A DNA stretch of 33,671 bases, from contig JAPLJO010000110.1 in assembly GCA_026388515.1 (NCBI GenBank), positions 1 to 33,671 of the forward strand, written 5' to 3'. This DNA is from Deltaproteobacteria bacterium (GTDB lineage: Bacteria > Desulfobacterota > Syntrophia > Syntrophales > UBA2210). Under the pieces are notes generated by a model that saw only the letters and a list, made by a program, of their open reading frames with translations, was not told the DNA's origin and searched no databases. Within the stretch, counting starts at the first letter, position 1. Each line of letters starts with the position of its first letter. This document shows positions 15,608 to 25,135 of this stretch, one piece after another. The position numbers and the translations under genes are program-made.

Positions 15608-18109
15608 ATGTACCGCACAGCACCCTTCATACCCTTTCTTGGTGCGCTTATTACAGGAATTATCGCGGGAAGCGCAACCACGCGGTGCGAGTTTCCGGTT
15701 GTTGTATGCGCGTGCATCGTGGCCGTGATTCTCCTGGTTTCTACCGTGATACGTCGCCATATGATTGTGTCTGCATGTATCGCTGCGCTCTTTTTCTGCA
15801 TTGGTTTTCTCCATATAAACCTCTATCTTGACCCGTTGTCCAGCAAAAAAGATATCGTCCATTGTATCAACCCCTCTGATTCGGCAGTTGTCGAGGGCAT
15901 CATTACGGAACCGCCCCGGATTACCTCGACCAAAACCGAGCTTATTATCGATGTACGTCGGGTTATCAGGCATGAGAAATCTCTTCCCGTTGAGGGACGG
16001 GTACTGCTATCCGTTTACGGGCGTACTCGGTTCTTCAATTATGGTAATTATATACGGGCGCGCACCAAGCTCAGGAAACCTGAAAATTTCGGCAATCCCG
16101 GTGCATTCGATTATGAAAGATATTTGCGGTACCGGGGAATCAGGGTGCGAGGATCGGTGAACCATCCCTCCGATATCGTTGTCCTGAGAGAATACAGGGG
16201 CAATTACCTTCGTACCTGCCTCGAGGAGTTCCGTTCCCGCCTCAGGAGCAGTATCGCATCAGCCGCGCCCGGTGACGAAGGAATTGTGCTTCAGGCCCTT
16301 ATACTCGGTGACAGTGCAGGGATTCCCGACACCATACTTGACGATTTCAACCGTACCGGAGTAACCCACATCATCGCCATATCGGGTTTTAACATAGGTA
16401 TCGTGGCATTTCTTGCAATGTTTCTGGCACGCACACTTATGAACACTTCGGAATACCTTCTCCTCCGTTTCAACAGGACCCATGTGAGCACCGGCTTCGC
16501 CTTGATTCCCATCATCATATATACCTTTATCGCCGGATGCAGTATCGCCACGGTTCGTGCCACACTCATGATAGTCGCCTTCCTCATCGCACTGCTCATC
16601 GGCAGAGACCGTTCTCCGTTCAATACCCTCGCGCTCGTCGCACTCGCCATTCTCATGCTTTCGCCCCCGTCTCTCTTCGATATCTCCTTCCAGCTTTCCT
16701 TTATTGCCGTGGCGTCACTCATCTTCGCATTGCCGCCTCTCCAGCACCATATCTCGCAATTGATGCTCCGTCCGCGTTATCAGAATTCTTACTTTCTGAA
16801 GTATGTCCTCCTTACTCTCGCGATAAATCTCGCCGCGACGCTGGGGACGCTTCCTGTTATCGTCTATTATTTCAACAGAATATCCACGGTATCATTGCCC
16901 GCAAATTTTTTCATTGTACCGCTTATCGGTTTTGTCGCGATCCCACTTGGTGTCATATTCATCATTCTAACCCCATTTTCCACCATTCTATCCACACTGG
17001 TTCTTAAAATTGCCTCTTTCGTGACGGGTGTATCGCTCTCGCTTGCCCACGCCTTCGCCACACTTCCCTATGCAAGTGTAACGATGATTACTCCCACGCT
17101 CTTCGAAATCATCCTATTTTACGCATGCATTGTCTCATTGGTAGTGCTGATATCAACCGGAAAAGCCACGCGGACGAGAATCGCCGCGGGTATCATTGCT
17201 GCGACCGCATTTATCTTTCTCATGTGTGGCGTCATGATACCCTTACGTTCACATGTCGCCGGCGGTACACTTGAGGTCACCTTTCTCGATGTCGGCCAGG
17301 GGAGCTCGACGTTCATCCGTTTCCCCGGCGGGCACACCATGCTTATCGACGGAGGCGGTTTCTATGACAGGAGTTTTGACACAGGCCGCTTTGTCGTCGC
17401 CCCTTTTCTATGGCATGCAGGCATATCCAGGATTGACACCGTTGTCCTCTCTCATCCTGATGAAGATCATAGTGGAGGGCTGCCTTTCATACTTGAGAAT
17501 TTCGGCGTCAGGGAGGTATGGACAAACCGGGATACCGCCGACAGCGAAACGTTTCTGCAATTCATGAAGGTGATCCGTGAGAAAAACATATGCCACACAT
17601 ATGTGTGCAGCGATACATCGAGAAAGCTCATAGGGGGCGCCGTTGTTTCGGTACTGAACCCACCCTGCAGAAATGAGACCGGACGCGAGAATGGCATCTC
17701 CGGCGTCAACGATGATTCCATTGTGGTAAAAATAACGTATAATGGAATGGGAATACTCATTACGTCTGATATAGACGAACCCGCCGAAGAAAGGTTTCAC
17801 ATCAACGGGGATATCCTGAGGTGTACCGTCATGACGGCACCACACCACGGTGCACGCACATCAAGTTCAGTTCCCTTCATTGCAGGTGCCGCCCCGGAAA
17901 TAGCGATTTTCAGTTGCGGCATTAATAACGTATTCGGATTCCCCTCCCCCGAGACCCTCACCCGATACCTGCAGCACGGGGTATGCTGTTTCAGGACGGA
18001 CCGTGACGGTGCGATAACCGTAAACATCTGCGGTGACACTGTCCGCTTAAAAACATGGAAAACACAAAAAAACGATTTCTTCAAGGCGCCGTTTCACGGC
18101 AGGGATTAA
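15608..18109 (+). CDS. comEC: ComEC/Rec2-family DNA uptake channel
   Basis: Inner-membrane protein that passes single-stranded DNA into the cytoplasm during natural transformation. An N-terminal DUF4131-like region with TM helices (1-200) precedes the multi-helix Competence domain (about 215-490, with GDSAGIP and HIIAISGFNIG) and a C-terminal metallo-beta-lactamase-like domain (LDVGQGSS, IDGGG, HPDEDHSGG with His616, APHHGARTSSS), which may act as a nuclease. About 833 residues fits full-length ComEC. ATG 15608 is chosen because the upstream in-frame extension has no hydrophobic or family similarity and overlaps pilS; its Shine-Dalgarno is weak. Proximity to pilA-pilR-pilS suggests pilus-assisted uptake. 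Confidence 0.9.
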   Translation: MYRTAPFIPFLGALITGIIAGSATTRCEFPVVVCACIVAVILLVSTVIRRHMIVSACIAALFFCIGFLHINLYLDPLSSKKDIVHCINPSDSAVVEGIITEPPRITSTKTELIIDVRRVIRHEKSLPVEGRVLLSVYGRTRFFNYGNYIRARTKLRKPENFGNPGAFDYERYLRYRGIRVRGSVNHPSDIVVLREYRGNYLRTCLEEFRSRLRSSIASAAPGDEGIVLQALILGDSAGIPDTILDDFNRTGVTHIIAISGFNIGIVAFLAMFLARTLMNTSEYLLLRFNRTHVSTGFALIPIIIYTFIAGCSIATVRATLMIVAFLIALLIGRDRSPFNTLALVALAILMLSPPSLFDISFQLSFIAVASLIFALPPLQHHISQLMLRPRYQNSYFLKYVLLTLAINLAATLGTLPVIVYYFNRISTVSLPANFFIVPLIGFVAIPLGVIFIILTPFSTILSTLVLKIASFVTGVSLSLAHAFATLPYASVTMITPTLFEIILFYACIVSLVVLISTGKATRTRIAAGIIAATAFIFLMCGVMIPLRSHVAGGTLEVTFLDVGQGSSTFIRFPGGHTMLIDGGGFYDRSFDTGRFVVAPFLWHAGISRIDTVVLSHPDEDHSGGLPFILENFGVREVWTNRDTADSETFLQFMKVIREKNICHTYVCSDTSRKLIGGAVVSVLNPPCRNETGRENGISGVNDDSIVVKITYNGMGILITSDIDEPAEERFHINGDILRCTVMTAPHHGARTSSSVPFIAGAAPEIAIFSCGINNVFGFPSPETLTRYLQHGVCCFRTDRDGAITVNICGDTVRLKTWKTQKNDFFKAPFHGRD

Positions 18110-18202
18110 ATCAGTAAAGCCCTTGCAACATATCTTCACTATTGCCTTTACCGGCGAGATATGTTAACAGTCGCCACCTCAATTGCGGGAGCATTTACGC
18201 CC

Positions 18203-19513
18203 ATGGCGCAGGTCACCTCCATACGGGGTTTCAAGGACATCGTACCCGACGAAGTGGGAAAATGGCATTACGTCGAAGCCGGGGCACGAAGCGTCTTCTC
18301 CCTTTTTGGAATTCGAGAAATCCGTATTCCCATTCTTGAAAAGACAGAGCTTTTCGTCCGCGGTATCGGTGAAACCACCGATATTGTAGAAAAGGAAATG
18401 TATACGTTCAAAGACCGCGGTGAGGACCTTCTGACCCTGCGTCCGGAAGCAACCGCATCGGTTTTAAGAGCCTTCATCGAACACCATCTCTATGAGACCG
18501 ATCCCCTCGTAAAGCTGTTCACCATAGGCCCCATGTTCAGGCGTGAAAGGCCCCAGAAAGGACGTTTCAGGCAGTTTCATCAGATTAACGTAGAATATAT
18601 CGGCCAGGATGACCCGAGGATTGACGCGGAACTTATATTCATGCTCATGTACCTCCTGCAGTCCCTGGGGCTTGAAAGCCTCAACCTTGAAATTAACTCC
18701 CTGGGATGCGCCCAGTGCCGGAAACCTTACAGGCCTGAACTCGTCGCATATCTCAGAAACCATGACGGTGAACTCTGTCAGGACTGCCTGCGCCGCCTTG
18801 AAACGAACCCCCTCAGGATATTCGACTGTAAGGCCGAGAGCTGCCAGAAAATCCTCGTCGATGCCCCTGTCATGCTCGATACCCTGTGTCACTCCTGCCG
18901 CCACCACTTTGACACGGTACAGCAGTACCTGGGGGAACTCTCGATTCACTTCACATTAAATACGCGGATGGTGCGGGGTCTCGACTACTACACGAAAACA
19001 GCTTTCGAAGTGACGGCGCAGTCACTGGGGGCGCAGAATGCCGTGACGGGCGGCGGGCGGTACGACGGCCTGTTAAAGCTCCTCGGTGGCCCCGATATGC
19101 CGGGCGTCGGTTTTGCAATCGGGGTTGAACGGCTGATATCGATGATCCCGCGCAGCAATGAGGACTTCATCGAACATCCCGACATCTTCATCGCCGCTTT
19201 GGGAGCACGCGCGCAGGGATACGCCTTTCTTCTCGCCCAAGCTCTCAGGCGGGCGGGGATCAAAACGGAAATGGATTATTCTCCGCGAAGCCTCAAGGGA
19301 CTCATGAAGCGCTCCGACAGGCTTCACTGCCGGTATACCCTTATGGTCGGCGATGACGAACTGGATGCCAAAAATGCCTCTCTTCGCAATATGGCAACGA
19401 AAGAACAGGCGGCACTTCATTTATCGAGCGTGGAAGAAGACGCCCGTTCTCTCGCCTCGATGATTAACGGAAATAACAGGAAACCCGCCGATGCCTCCGG
19501 GGAAAAAGGATAA
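18203..19513 (+). CDS. hisS: Histidyl-tRNA synthetase
   Basis: Class II synthetase charging tRNA-His. It shows motif 1 (RGFKDI region), motif 2 (RPEATASVLRAF and FRRERPQKGRFRQFHQ), the HisRS-specific RGLDYYTKTAFE, motif 3 (GVGFAIGVERL) and the C-terminal anticodon-binding domain. A cysteine-rich insert (CAQCRKPY, LCQDC, CHSCRHH) is normal for many bacterial HisRS. ATG 18203 is preferred over ATG 18161 because family similarity begins at MAQVTSIRGFKD and GGGAG lies 11 bases upstream. It is followed 6 bases later by aspS, an arrangement common in bacteria; comEC ends 93 bases before it. Confidence 0.96.
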   Translation: MAQVTSIRGFKDIVPDEVGKWHYVEAGARSVFSLFGIREIRIPILEKTELFVRGIGETTDIVEKEMYTFKDRGEDLLTLRPEATASVLRAFIEHHLYETDPLVKLFTIGPMFRRERPQKGRFRQFHQINVEYIGQDDPRIDAELIFMLMYLLQSLGLESLNLEINSLGCAQCRKPYRPELVAYLRNHDGELCQDCLRRLETNPLRIFDCKAESCQKILVDAPVMLDTLCHSCRHHFDTVQQYLGELSIHFTLNTRMVRGLDYYTKTAFEVTAQSLGAQNAVTGGGRYDGLLKLLGGPDMPGVGFAIGVERLISMIPRSNEDFIEHPDIFIAALGARAQGYAFLLAQALRRAGIKTEMDYSPRSLKGLMKRSDRLHCRYTLMVGDDELDAKNASLRNMATKEQAALHLSSVEEDARSLASMINGNNRKPADASGEKG

Positions 19514-19519
19514 CTCGCC

Positions 19520-21298
19520 GTGTCTCAATTTGTGACTGCACAGAAAAGAACTCACTACTGCGGAGATATCAAGGAATCCCATATCGGGCGAGAAGTAATA
19601 CTGATGGGATGGGTTCAGCGTCGAAGGGACCTGGGAAATCTTATTTTCATAGATCTCAGGGACCGCGAAGGCATCATCCAGATTGTCTTCAATCCGGAGA
19701 CTAATTCCGATGTCCATACGACCGCTCACCGTATCCGAAGTGAATTCGTACTCGCCGTCAAAGGCCGTGTACAGCCACGCCCTGCGAATATGGTCAATCA
19801 TTCTCTTAAAACCGGCGCAGTAGAAGTCACGGTGGAAGAACTTGAAATACTCAATGAATCAAAGACGACACCCTTCCAGATAGAATCGGCGGGCGATGTA
19901 TCGGCAAACCTGCTTCTCACCCACCGCTATCTTGATCTGCGGCGTCCACAGCTTCAGCGGAACATGATGGTTCGCAGCCTTGTCTCCCACGAGGCGCGCA
20001 ACTATCTTCACAACCGGGGATTCATCGAGGTTGAAACCCCCTTTCTCACGAAAAGCACACCGGAAGGCGCCCGCGATTACCTCGTGCCGAGCAGAATCAA
20101 CCCCGGTCTTTTTTATGCCCTACCCCAGTCGCCCCAGCTTTTCAAACAACTGCTCATGGTTTCCGGCTTTGACAAATACTACCAGATCGTCAAATGTTTC
20201 CGTGACGAAGATCTCAGGTCGGACCGTCAGCCTGAATTCACACAGATTGATATCGAAATGTCCTTCATCACCGAGGACGACATTATTACCGTCATGGAAG
20301 GCCTGATGGCGCATATCTTCAGCACAGCAGTCCACAAGGAAATCACCACTCCGTTTCCCCGCATTCCCTACAGTGAGGCTCTCTCCCGTTTCGGGAAAGA
20401 CAGCCCGGACACGAGATTTGCACTAGAATTAAAGGATATTACCGATCTTATACAAAACTGTAATTTCAAAGTATTTCAGGAAGTCCTTCACAGGAACGGC
20501 GTGGTCAAGGGTATCACCGTGGAAGACGGTTCCCGCCTTTCCCGCAAAGACCTTGATGGACTCGGTGAATTCGTGAGTACCTATGGTGCAAAGGGGGTCA
20601 TCTGGACACGAGTTCAGGAAGACGGATGGTCATCTTCTATTGTCAAGTATCTTTCCAAGGAAGAAATGGTGGCCATCACGGAAAGAATGGAGGCATCTCC
20701 CGGCAGTATCCTCCTTTTCGCCGCTGATTCTTCCCGGATCGTCCATGACGCCTTGGGCAACCTAAGAGTAGCCCTTGCGCAGCGGCTCAACCTTATTAAC
20801 AAGGAAAAACTGCAATTCACATGGGTCACTGAATTTCCCATGTTCGAATTCAGTGAAACTGAAGGAAGGCTGATGGCGAACCACCACCCTTTCACATCGC
20901 CGGTCCTTGAAGACCTCCCTCTCCTTGCAAAAAACCCTGCCGGTGTCCGGGCGAGGGCATATGACCTGGTTCTGAACGGTTCTGAAATAGGTGGGGGAAG
21001 CATACGTATCCATTCACGTGACGTGCAATCAATGATTTTCAATATTCTCGGTCTTTCTGAAGGGGAAGCGCGGTCGAAATTCGGATTTCTCATGGATGCG
21101 CTCGACTATGGAGCGCCCCCCCACGGAGGCATCGCCTTCGGCCTTGACCGTATAATAATGATCATGACCGGGTCGGAATCCATACGCGATGTCATCGCAT
21201 TCCCCAAAACGCAGAAGGCCACCTGCCTTCTTACGGGCGCACCCTCAGAAGTGAGCGCGGAACAGCTTGTGGAACTTTCATTGAAAATTCTTTCCTGA
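19520..21298 (+). CDS. aspS: Aspartyl-tRNA synthetase, bacterial type
   Basis: Class II synthetase charging tRNA-Asp. The 592 residues comprise the N-terminal OB-fold anticodon domain ([22 protein letters not shown]), the catalytic core ([18 protein letters not shown] as motif 2, [23 protein letters not shown] as motif 3) and the bacterial GAD insertion (about 290-420). Whether it also charges tRNA-Asn is unclear: the residue after RRRD is Leu as in discriminating Escherichia coli AspRS, but the loop QPRPANMVN has Asn where E. coli has Lys and Pseudomonas has Gly. The start is GTG 19520. It is the distal gene of the hisS-aspS pair. Confidence 0.97.
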   Translation: MSQFVTAQKRTHYCGDIKESHIGREVILMGWVQRRRDLGNLIFIDLRDREGIIQIVFNPETNSDVHTTAHRIRSEFVLAVKGRVQPRPANMVNHSLKTGAVEVTVEELEILNESKTTPFQIESAGDVSANLLLTHRYLDLRRPQLQRNMMVRSLVSHEARNYLHNRGFIEVETPFLTKSTPEGARDYLVPSRINPGLFYALPQSPQLFKQLLMVSGFDKYYQIVKCFRDEDLRSDRQPEFTQIDIEMSFITEDDIITVMEGLMAHIFSTAVHKEITTPFPRIPYSEALSRFGKDSPDTRFALELKDITDLIQNCNFKVFQEVLHRNGVVKGITVEDGSRLSRKDLDGLGEFVSTYGAKGVIWTRVQEDGWSSSIVKYLSKEEMVAITERMEASPGSILLFAADSSRIVHDALGNLRVALAQRLNLINKEKLQFTWVTEFPMFEFSETEGRLMANHHPFTSPVLEDLPLLAKNPAGVRARAYDLVLNGSEIGGGSIRIHSRDVQSMIFNILGLSEGEARSKFGFLMDALDYGAPPHGGIAFGLDRIIMIMTGSESIRDVIAFPKTQKATCLLTGAPSEVSAEQLVELSLKILS

Positions 21299-21356
21299 TT
21301 TTCGCTGTTTATCATTGCGTGTCACGAATTTCTTCCACCTGTATGGAGAATTTTCC

Positions 21357-21385
21357 TTGACAAAAAAAACCCATATGAATATAAA
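21357..21385 (+). promoter_or_regulatory. Sigma-70 promoter of the LysM lipoprotein gene
   Basis: TTGACA (21357-21362), exactly 17 bases, then TATAAA (21380-21385): a consensus -35, five of six at -10, ideal spacing and AT-rich surroundings. The start would be near 21392, about 58 bases before ATG 21450. Confidence 0.82.
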
Positions 21386-21449
21386 ATATCTAAAAAATAG
21401 ATATTTTTATTATTCTTCAACCGTCCTCACAAAAAAGGAGACCACTACG

Positions 21450-21992
21450 ATGATACACCGCATTTCATCAAAGTTGTTTATCATTATGTGCGTAACCACC
21501 GGATTTGCACTCATTATCAGCGGCTGTTGCGGACTGAAATGCACCGGCGGGGAAAATGCATTCAAGAAATCATCTGTTATCATCGTTGATGAACCATCTC
21601 CCGACAAGGAGGTGGTAGTGACAGAGGAAGCGGCGGCGGTACCGGCTCCCGTTGAACAGGAAACTGCGGTGCTCGAAGAATCGATTGTCATGGCGGAGGA
21701 AGCCCCTGCTACCGTAGAAACGGCAACCGAAAGCCAGCACGTGGTGAAAAAGGGCGAATGCCTCTGGTGGATAGCGGAATTTGAAGATATCTACAATGAC
21801 CCCTTCCTGTGGCCCCTCATTTACGATGCAAATAAAGACAAGATAAAAAATCCCAATCTCATCTATCCCGGACAGTTGCTGACGATACCGCGGACCGGCT
21901 ACACAAAGACCCAGATTGATGAAGCACGCAAGACCGCAGGCAAAACCCGTCCCTATGTGACACCGTCCGATGCAAAACCTCCGATAGAATAA
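21450..21992 (+). CDS. LysM-domain lipoprotein
   Basis: Peptidoglycan-binding lipoprotein. A signal peptide with lipobox (about residues 20-28, ALIISGC) gives a lipid-anchored Cys. The next section (about 40-95) is a low-complexity linker rich in Glu, Ala, Val and Pro. The C-terminal part (about 97-150) is a LysM domain: HVVKKGECLWWIAEFEDIYNDP, followed by WPLIYDANKDKIKNPNLIYPGQLLTIP. This LysM variant, with the NPNLIYPGQ motif and YNDPFLWP insert, is common in deltaproteobacterial and spirochaete lipoproteins. ATG 21450 has AAAAAAGGAG 9 bases upstream. It is a single-gene unit with its own promoter and terminator. Confidence 0.9.
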   Translation: MIHRISSKLFIIMCVTTGFALIISGCCGLKCTGGENAFKKSSVIIVDEPSPDKEVVVTEEAAAVPAPVEQETAVLEESIVMAEEAPATVETATESQHVVKKGECLWWIAEFEDIYNDPFLWPLIYDANKDKIKNPNLIYPGQLLTIPRTGYTKTQIDEARKTAGKTRPYVTPSDAKPPIE

Positions 21993-22011
21993 TCGAATGC
22001 ACGCGAGAATG

Positions 22012-22039
22012 AAAAAGGGCACTGCACAGTGCCCTTTTT
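22012..22039. terminator. Bidirectional intrinsic terminator
   Basis: AAAAAGGGCACT (22012-22023) and AGTGCCCTTTTT (22028-22039) form a perfect 12-base stem with a GCAC loop and a T-run on each strand. It ends the LysM lipoprotein transcript (stop 21992) and could also end the helicase transcript arriving from the minus strand. Confidence 0.9.
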
Positions 22040-22126
22040 CATTTTCACCATATGCCTTATATAAACGGCGATTTCATTTTCCGCCTGTGCGACACCGTCT
22101 CAAGGTACAGTCCTCTACCGCATGAT

Positions 22127-24091
22127 CTATTCTTCGACATCCCATCTATCAAAGAGAATCCTTTCCCGTTTGCCGCGGGATGACAATGTCAGTTCATTGA
22201 TGAAACGTGACGGCGCCACCATTTTGTGCGTAGTGCTTTTCCATGAATAGTCTGTCAAGGGATGGCAGAAGTACAAGCGGTCTTTTGCCCTGGTAGTCGC
22301 CACATAAAAGAGACGACGCTCCTCATCCTCGCCCCCCCTTTCCTTTAATGCCCGCGCAAGGGGTATTTTCCCCTCGGAACACCCGATGAGAAATACCACC
22401 GACCATTCGAGTCCCTTTGCCTGATGAATTGAACTGAGGATCACTGCATGTTTGACCTCGCCATTGAGACGTGTATCGTGCTCCTCACTGATCGTGGTCA
22501 GGAGGGCCAGTTCGCCGAGAAAATCAGTGAGCGTCTCAAATCGCGTCGAAAAACCGGCAAGCTGGATCAGGTCGTCTTTTCTCGAAGACGCATCCTCGTA
22601 GTGCCGTTCAAGATATCCGCCGTAGTATCTTTCGAGAATTGATCTTATAACAGTGTCAGGCCGTCGCCCGGCCGCATCGCCTCCCAGGTATGAAAGTGTT
22701 TCAACTACGCGTGTCAATCCGGCCCTGGCGTGTGGTCTTGCCGTACCGATAAAATCTGGGTTTAATGCCGCTTTGAGCGGCTCCTTTTCTGTGCGGAGCT
22801 TTTCCCAGAGACGTCCTGCCGTCCTGGAACCTATTTTTTCACAGAGAAGAAAGAGCCTCAACCACGCTGTTTCATCAAAAGGATTTTCAATAACTTTTAT
22901 GAATGCCGTGACGTCTTTTACGTGAGCCTGTTCAAAGAAGCGGATACCCGAACGTAATTGAAAAGGAATACGCCTGCGAACGAGCTCCATCTGCAGTTCC
23001 AGCGACTGGTAATGCGCCCTGTAGAGTACGGCCATCTCATCGAGCGGCACTCCTTTGTCCGCCAGTTCTATCATGTGCTGTGAGACAAAATCGGCCTGCT
23101 GCATGGCATCCCTCACCGGCACGAAGACCGGCCTCAGCCCCCCCATTCTGACGGCGCGAAGTTCCTTCTGAAACTGTGTGGTGTTCATCATGATGCTTCT
23201 ATTAGCAAAATCGAGTATTTCCGGTGTGCTCCGGTAGTTTATTTCAAGCTTAAAAATCTTTGCATCGGGATATCGCTGCGGAAAACGCATCATGTTTGTA
23301 ATCTCAGCACCACGGAATGAGTAAATGCTTTGTGAATCGTCGCCGACTACCATAATATTGCGGTTCCTTGATGCGAGAAGGTCGAGTATTTTCGCCTGGA
23401 TGATATTGGTATCCTGATATTCGTCGACACAGACGTGCAGGAAATTGTCGGCGTACATTTCGAGGATATCCTGCTCCATTTCAAGGAGTTCGTACCACCT
23501 GACGAGCAGGTCATCGAAATCCATAAGGTTCATTTCCTTTTTACGGATTCCGTAGCGCACCGCGACTTTGATCATGTCGCTTACCACATTCTGAAACGAA
23601 GGATACCGTGAGGCAACGATGTCTTCTATGGATCTTCCAGTATTGACGGAAAGACTTATGATATCCGCGGCTATTGACGCCGCCGGGAATGAATCCTTTC
23701 CCGCGTACCGCATGTCTGCAATGCAGGAATTCATGACGTTGCGTGCGTCGGCTTCATCGAGTATTGTATAATTACTTTCATATCCAACCAGACGGGCATG
23801 TTTTCACAAGATACGGTTACCGATGCGATGAAAAGTTCCACTCCAGAGACGTTCCACACCAACGCTCACAAGGTTTTCTACGCGTGCAAGCATGGAACGC
23901 GCGGCTTTATTGGTAAATGTAACAAGCAGCAATCTGGCGGGCGGTATTCCCTGATCTATCAACCGCGCGACCCGGTAGGTGAGCGTGCGGGTTTTACCGC
24001 TTCCCGCACCGGCGATGACGAGGATGGGACCTCCGTCGGTCATTACGATCGCCCGCTGTTCTGAATTCAGGTCCTTTTCGTAATTGATCAT
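22127..24091 (-). pseudogene. UvrD/PcrA-type helicase interrupted by one in-frame TGA
   Basis: SF1A 3-prime to 5-prime DNA helicase. Every motif is present in one frame: Q motif LNSEQRAIV, Walker A AGAGSGKT, motif Ia [70 protein letters not shown] at 23806-23804 (codon 96 from ATG 24091) splits it; the frame reads RIGNRIL-stop-KHARLVGY and stays open for about 558 more codons. Relatives have Arg at that position, so CGA to TGA is the simplest change. Other genes here end normally in TGA, which argues against a recoded genetic code. An ATG at 23734 could restart but would lack the ATP-binding motif. Recent pseudogene, sequencing error and readthrough remain open. Confidence 0.88.
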
Positions 24092-24169
24092 TGAATTTAT
24101 CGTAATTAAGTCAGGGTTGGTATCAGAACGCAAATCATTACGGATTCAAGGGGCGTACATCTGAGATAT

Positions 24170-24193
24170 GAGGCGCACGTGAAAGTGCGCCTC
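24170..24193. other. Stable hairpin between adk and the helicase gene
   Basis: GAGGCGCAC (24170-24178) pairs perfectly with GTGCGCCTC (24185-24193) around a 6-base loop in the 200-base gap downstream of adk. No T-run follows on the minus strand, so it is at most a weak terminator or an mRNA 3-prime stabiliser. The rest of this gap shows no gene. Confidence 0.5.
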
Positions 24194-24294
24194 TATAACG
24201 AGGAAGAGCGTAACGCTGACTACGGACTTTTTGTAAAGCCGTCATCGTCATCATGGACACATGAACAAGCGGTCGGTCCCGATGTGATTTGCGC

Positions 24295-24948
24295 TCACCG
24301 CTTCGATGCAAGGTGCCTCTGAATTCCACGTACTGTATCATTGCTGCTGAGCGATTCGAAGCTCTTTAACAGACCTTCATGTTCATAGAAATTGATGAGC
24401 GGTGCGGTTTTTCGATTGTACGTCTCGAGGCGGTTAAAAATCGCCTCTTCCGTTTCGTCGTCTCTCTGTATCACAGGGCTTCCGCACTTCCGGCATTTTC
24501 CCTCGGGAGTCGGCGGATTACTCTTTACGTTGTAGATTTCCTGGCATGAAGGGTTCGCACAGGTCCGACGCGTGGTGAGCCTGTCGAGAATTACGTCTTT
24601 GGGGACTTCCAAGTTCACCACAAAATCAAGCTTAATACCAAGCCTCGAGAGAAGATCGCGGAGTTCCTCCGCCTGAGGAATGGTTCGCGGAAACCCATCG
24701 AGGATGAATCCCTTGCCGCAATCCTCCTCCTGCAGACGATGTTCCATAATCTGCATAATCAATGAATCGGGAACAAGGTCACCGCGCTCCATATACTGTC
24801 CGGCCTTTTTTCCAAGTTCGTTTCCCTCTTTCACCGCCTTGCGAAGTATGTCGCCCGTTGAAATCTGGACGGATTCGTCATATTCCGTAAGGAGCTTCGC
24901 CACTGTTCCTTTCCCCGCACCGGGAGCTCCCAGAAGTATTATCCTCAT
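24295..24948 (-). CDS. adk: Adenylate kinase, zinc-binding LID type
   Basis: Interconverts ATP plus AMP with two ADP. The 217 residues show the P-loop GAPGAGKGT (about 7-15), the AMP-binding GDLVPD and GFPRT motifs, and DRLTTRRTC entering a long LID domain. Cys130, Cys135, Cys152 and Cys155 form a four-cysteine zinc site in the LID, seen in Gram-positives and many deltaproteobacteria but not in the enterobacterial enzyme. GGAGG precedes ATG 24948 by 7 bases, and a strong promoter lies at 24979-25007. It is not within a ribosomal-protein operon in this window, unlike in many bacteria. Confidence 0.97.
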   Translation of the reverse strand: MRIILLGAPGAGKGTVAKLLTEYDESVQISTGDILRKAVKEGNELGKKAGQYMERGDLVPDSLIMQIMEHRLQEEDCGKGFILDGFPRTIPQAEELRDLLSRLGIKLDFVVNLEVPKDVILDRLTTRRTCANPSCQEIYNVKSNPPTPEGKCRKCGSPVIQRDDETEEAIFNRLETYNRKTAPLINFYEHEGLLKSFESLSSNDTVRGIQRHLASKR

Positions 24949-24978
24949 ATGCCGCCTCCATATTTTTTCAGGGAGTGC

Positions 24979-25007
24979 TTTATAGGTGAAAGTGCCCCGG
25001 TGGTCAA
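24979..25007 (-). promoter_or_regulatory. Sigma-70 promoter of adk
   Basis: Minus strand TTGACC (25007-25002), exactly 17 bases, then TATAAA (24984-24979), five of six matches in each box. The predicted start near 24972 gives a leader of about 24 bases including GGAGG. Confidence 0.78.
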
Positions 25008-25035
25008 GGAAATAGATGAAAATTGATGAAATAAC

Positions 25036-25059
25036 TTTTTAATCAAGTTATATTAAAAA
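25036..25059. promoter_or_regulatory. AT-rich inverted repeat in the adk / SpoIIE-fusion divergent gap
   Basis: TTTTTAAT (25036-25043) and ATTAAAAA (25052-25059) form a perfect 8-base inverted repeat with an 8-base centre, about 77 bases before the TTG start of the downstream gene and 29 bases behind the adk -35 box. It could be an operator for the divergent pair, but AT-rich repeats of this size also arise by chance. Confidence 0.3.
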
Positions 25060-25135
25060 AAATCGGGCCTGGCATATAAACGCCTGATGCACAATCCCCG
25101 ATCGATACATTGAAGACGAATGGAGGGTGAATACA

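Noticed and set aside
23734-23804. Frameshift between the two helicase open frames
   Set aside because: The two open frames are in the same phase; the separation is one TGA, so it is a stop, not an indel.
25066-25090. Sigma-54 promoter before the SpoIIE-fusion gene (CTGGCATATAAACGCC)
   Set aside because: No GC dinucleotide 10 bases after the GG; CC is present instead.
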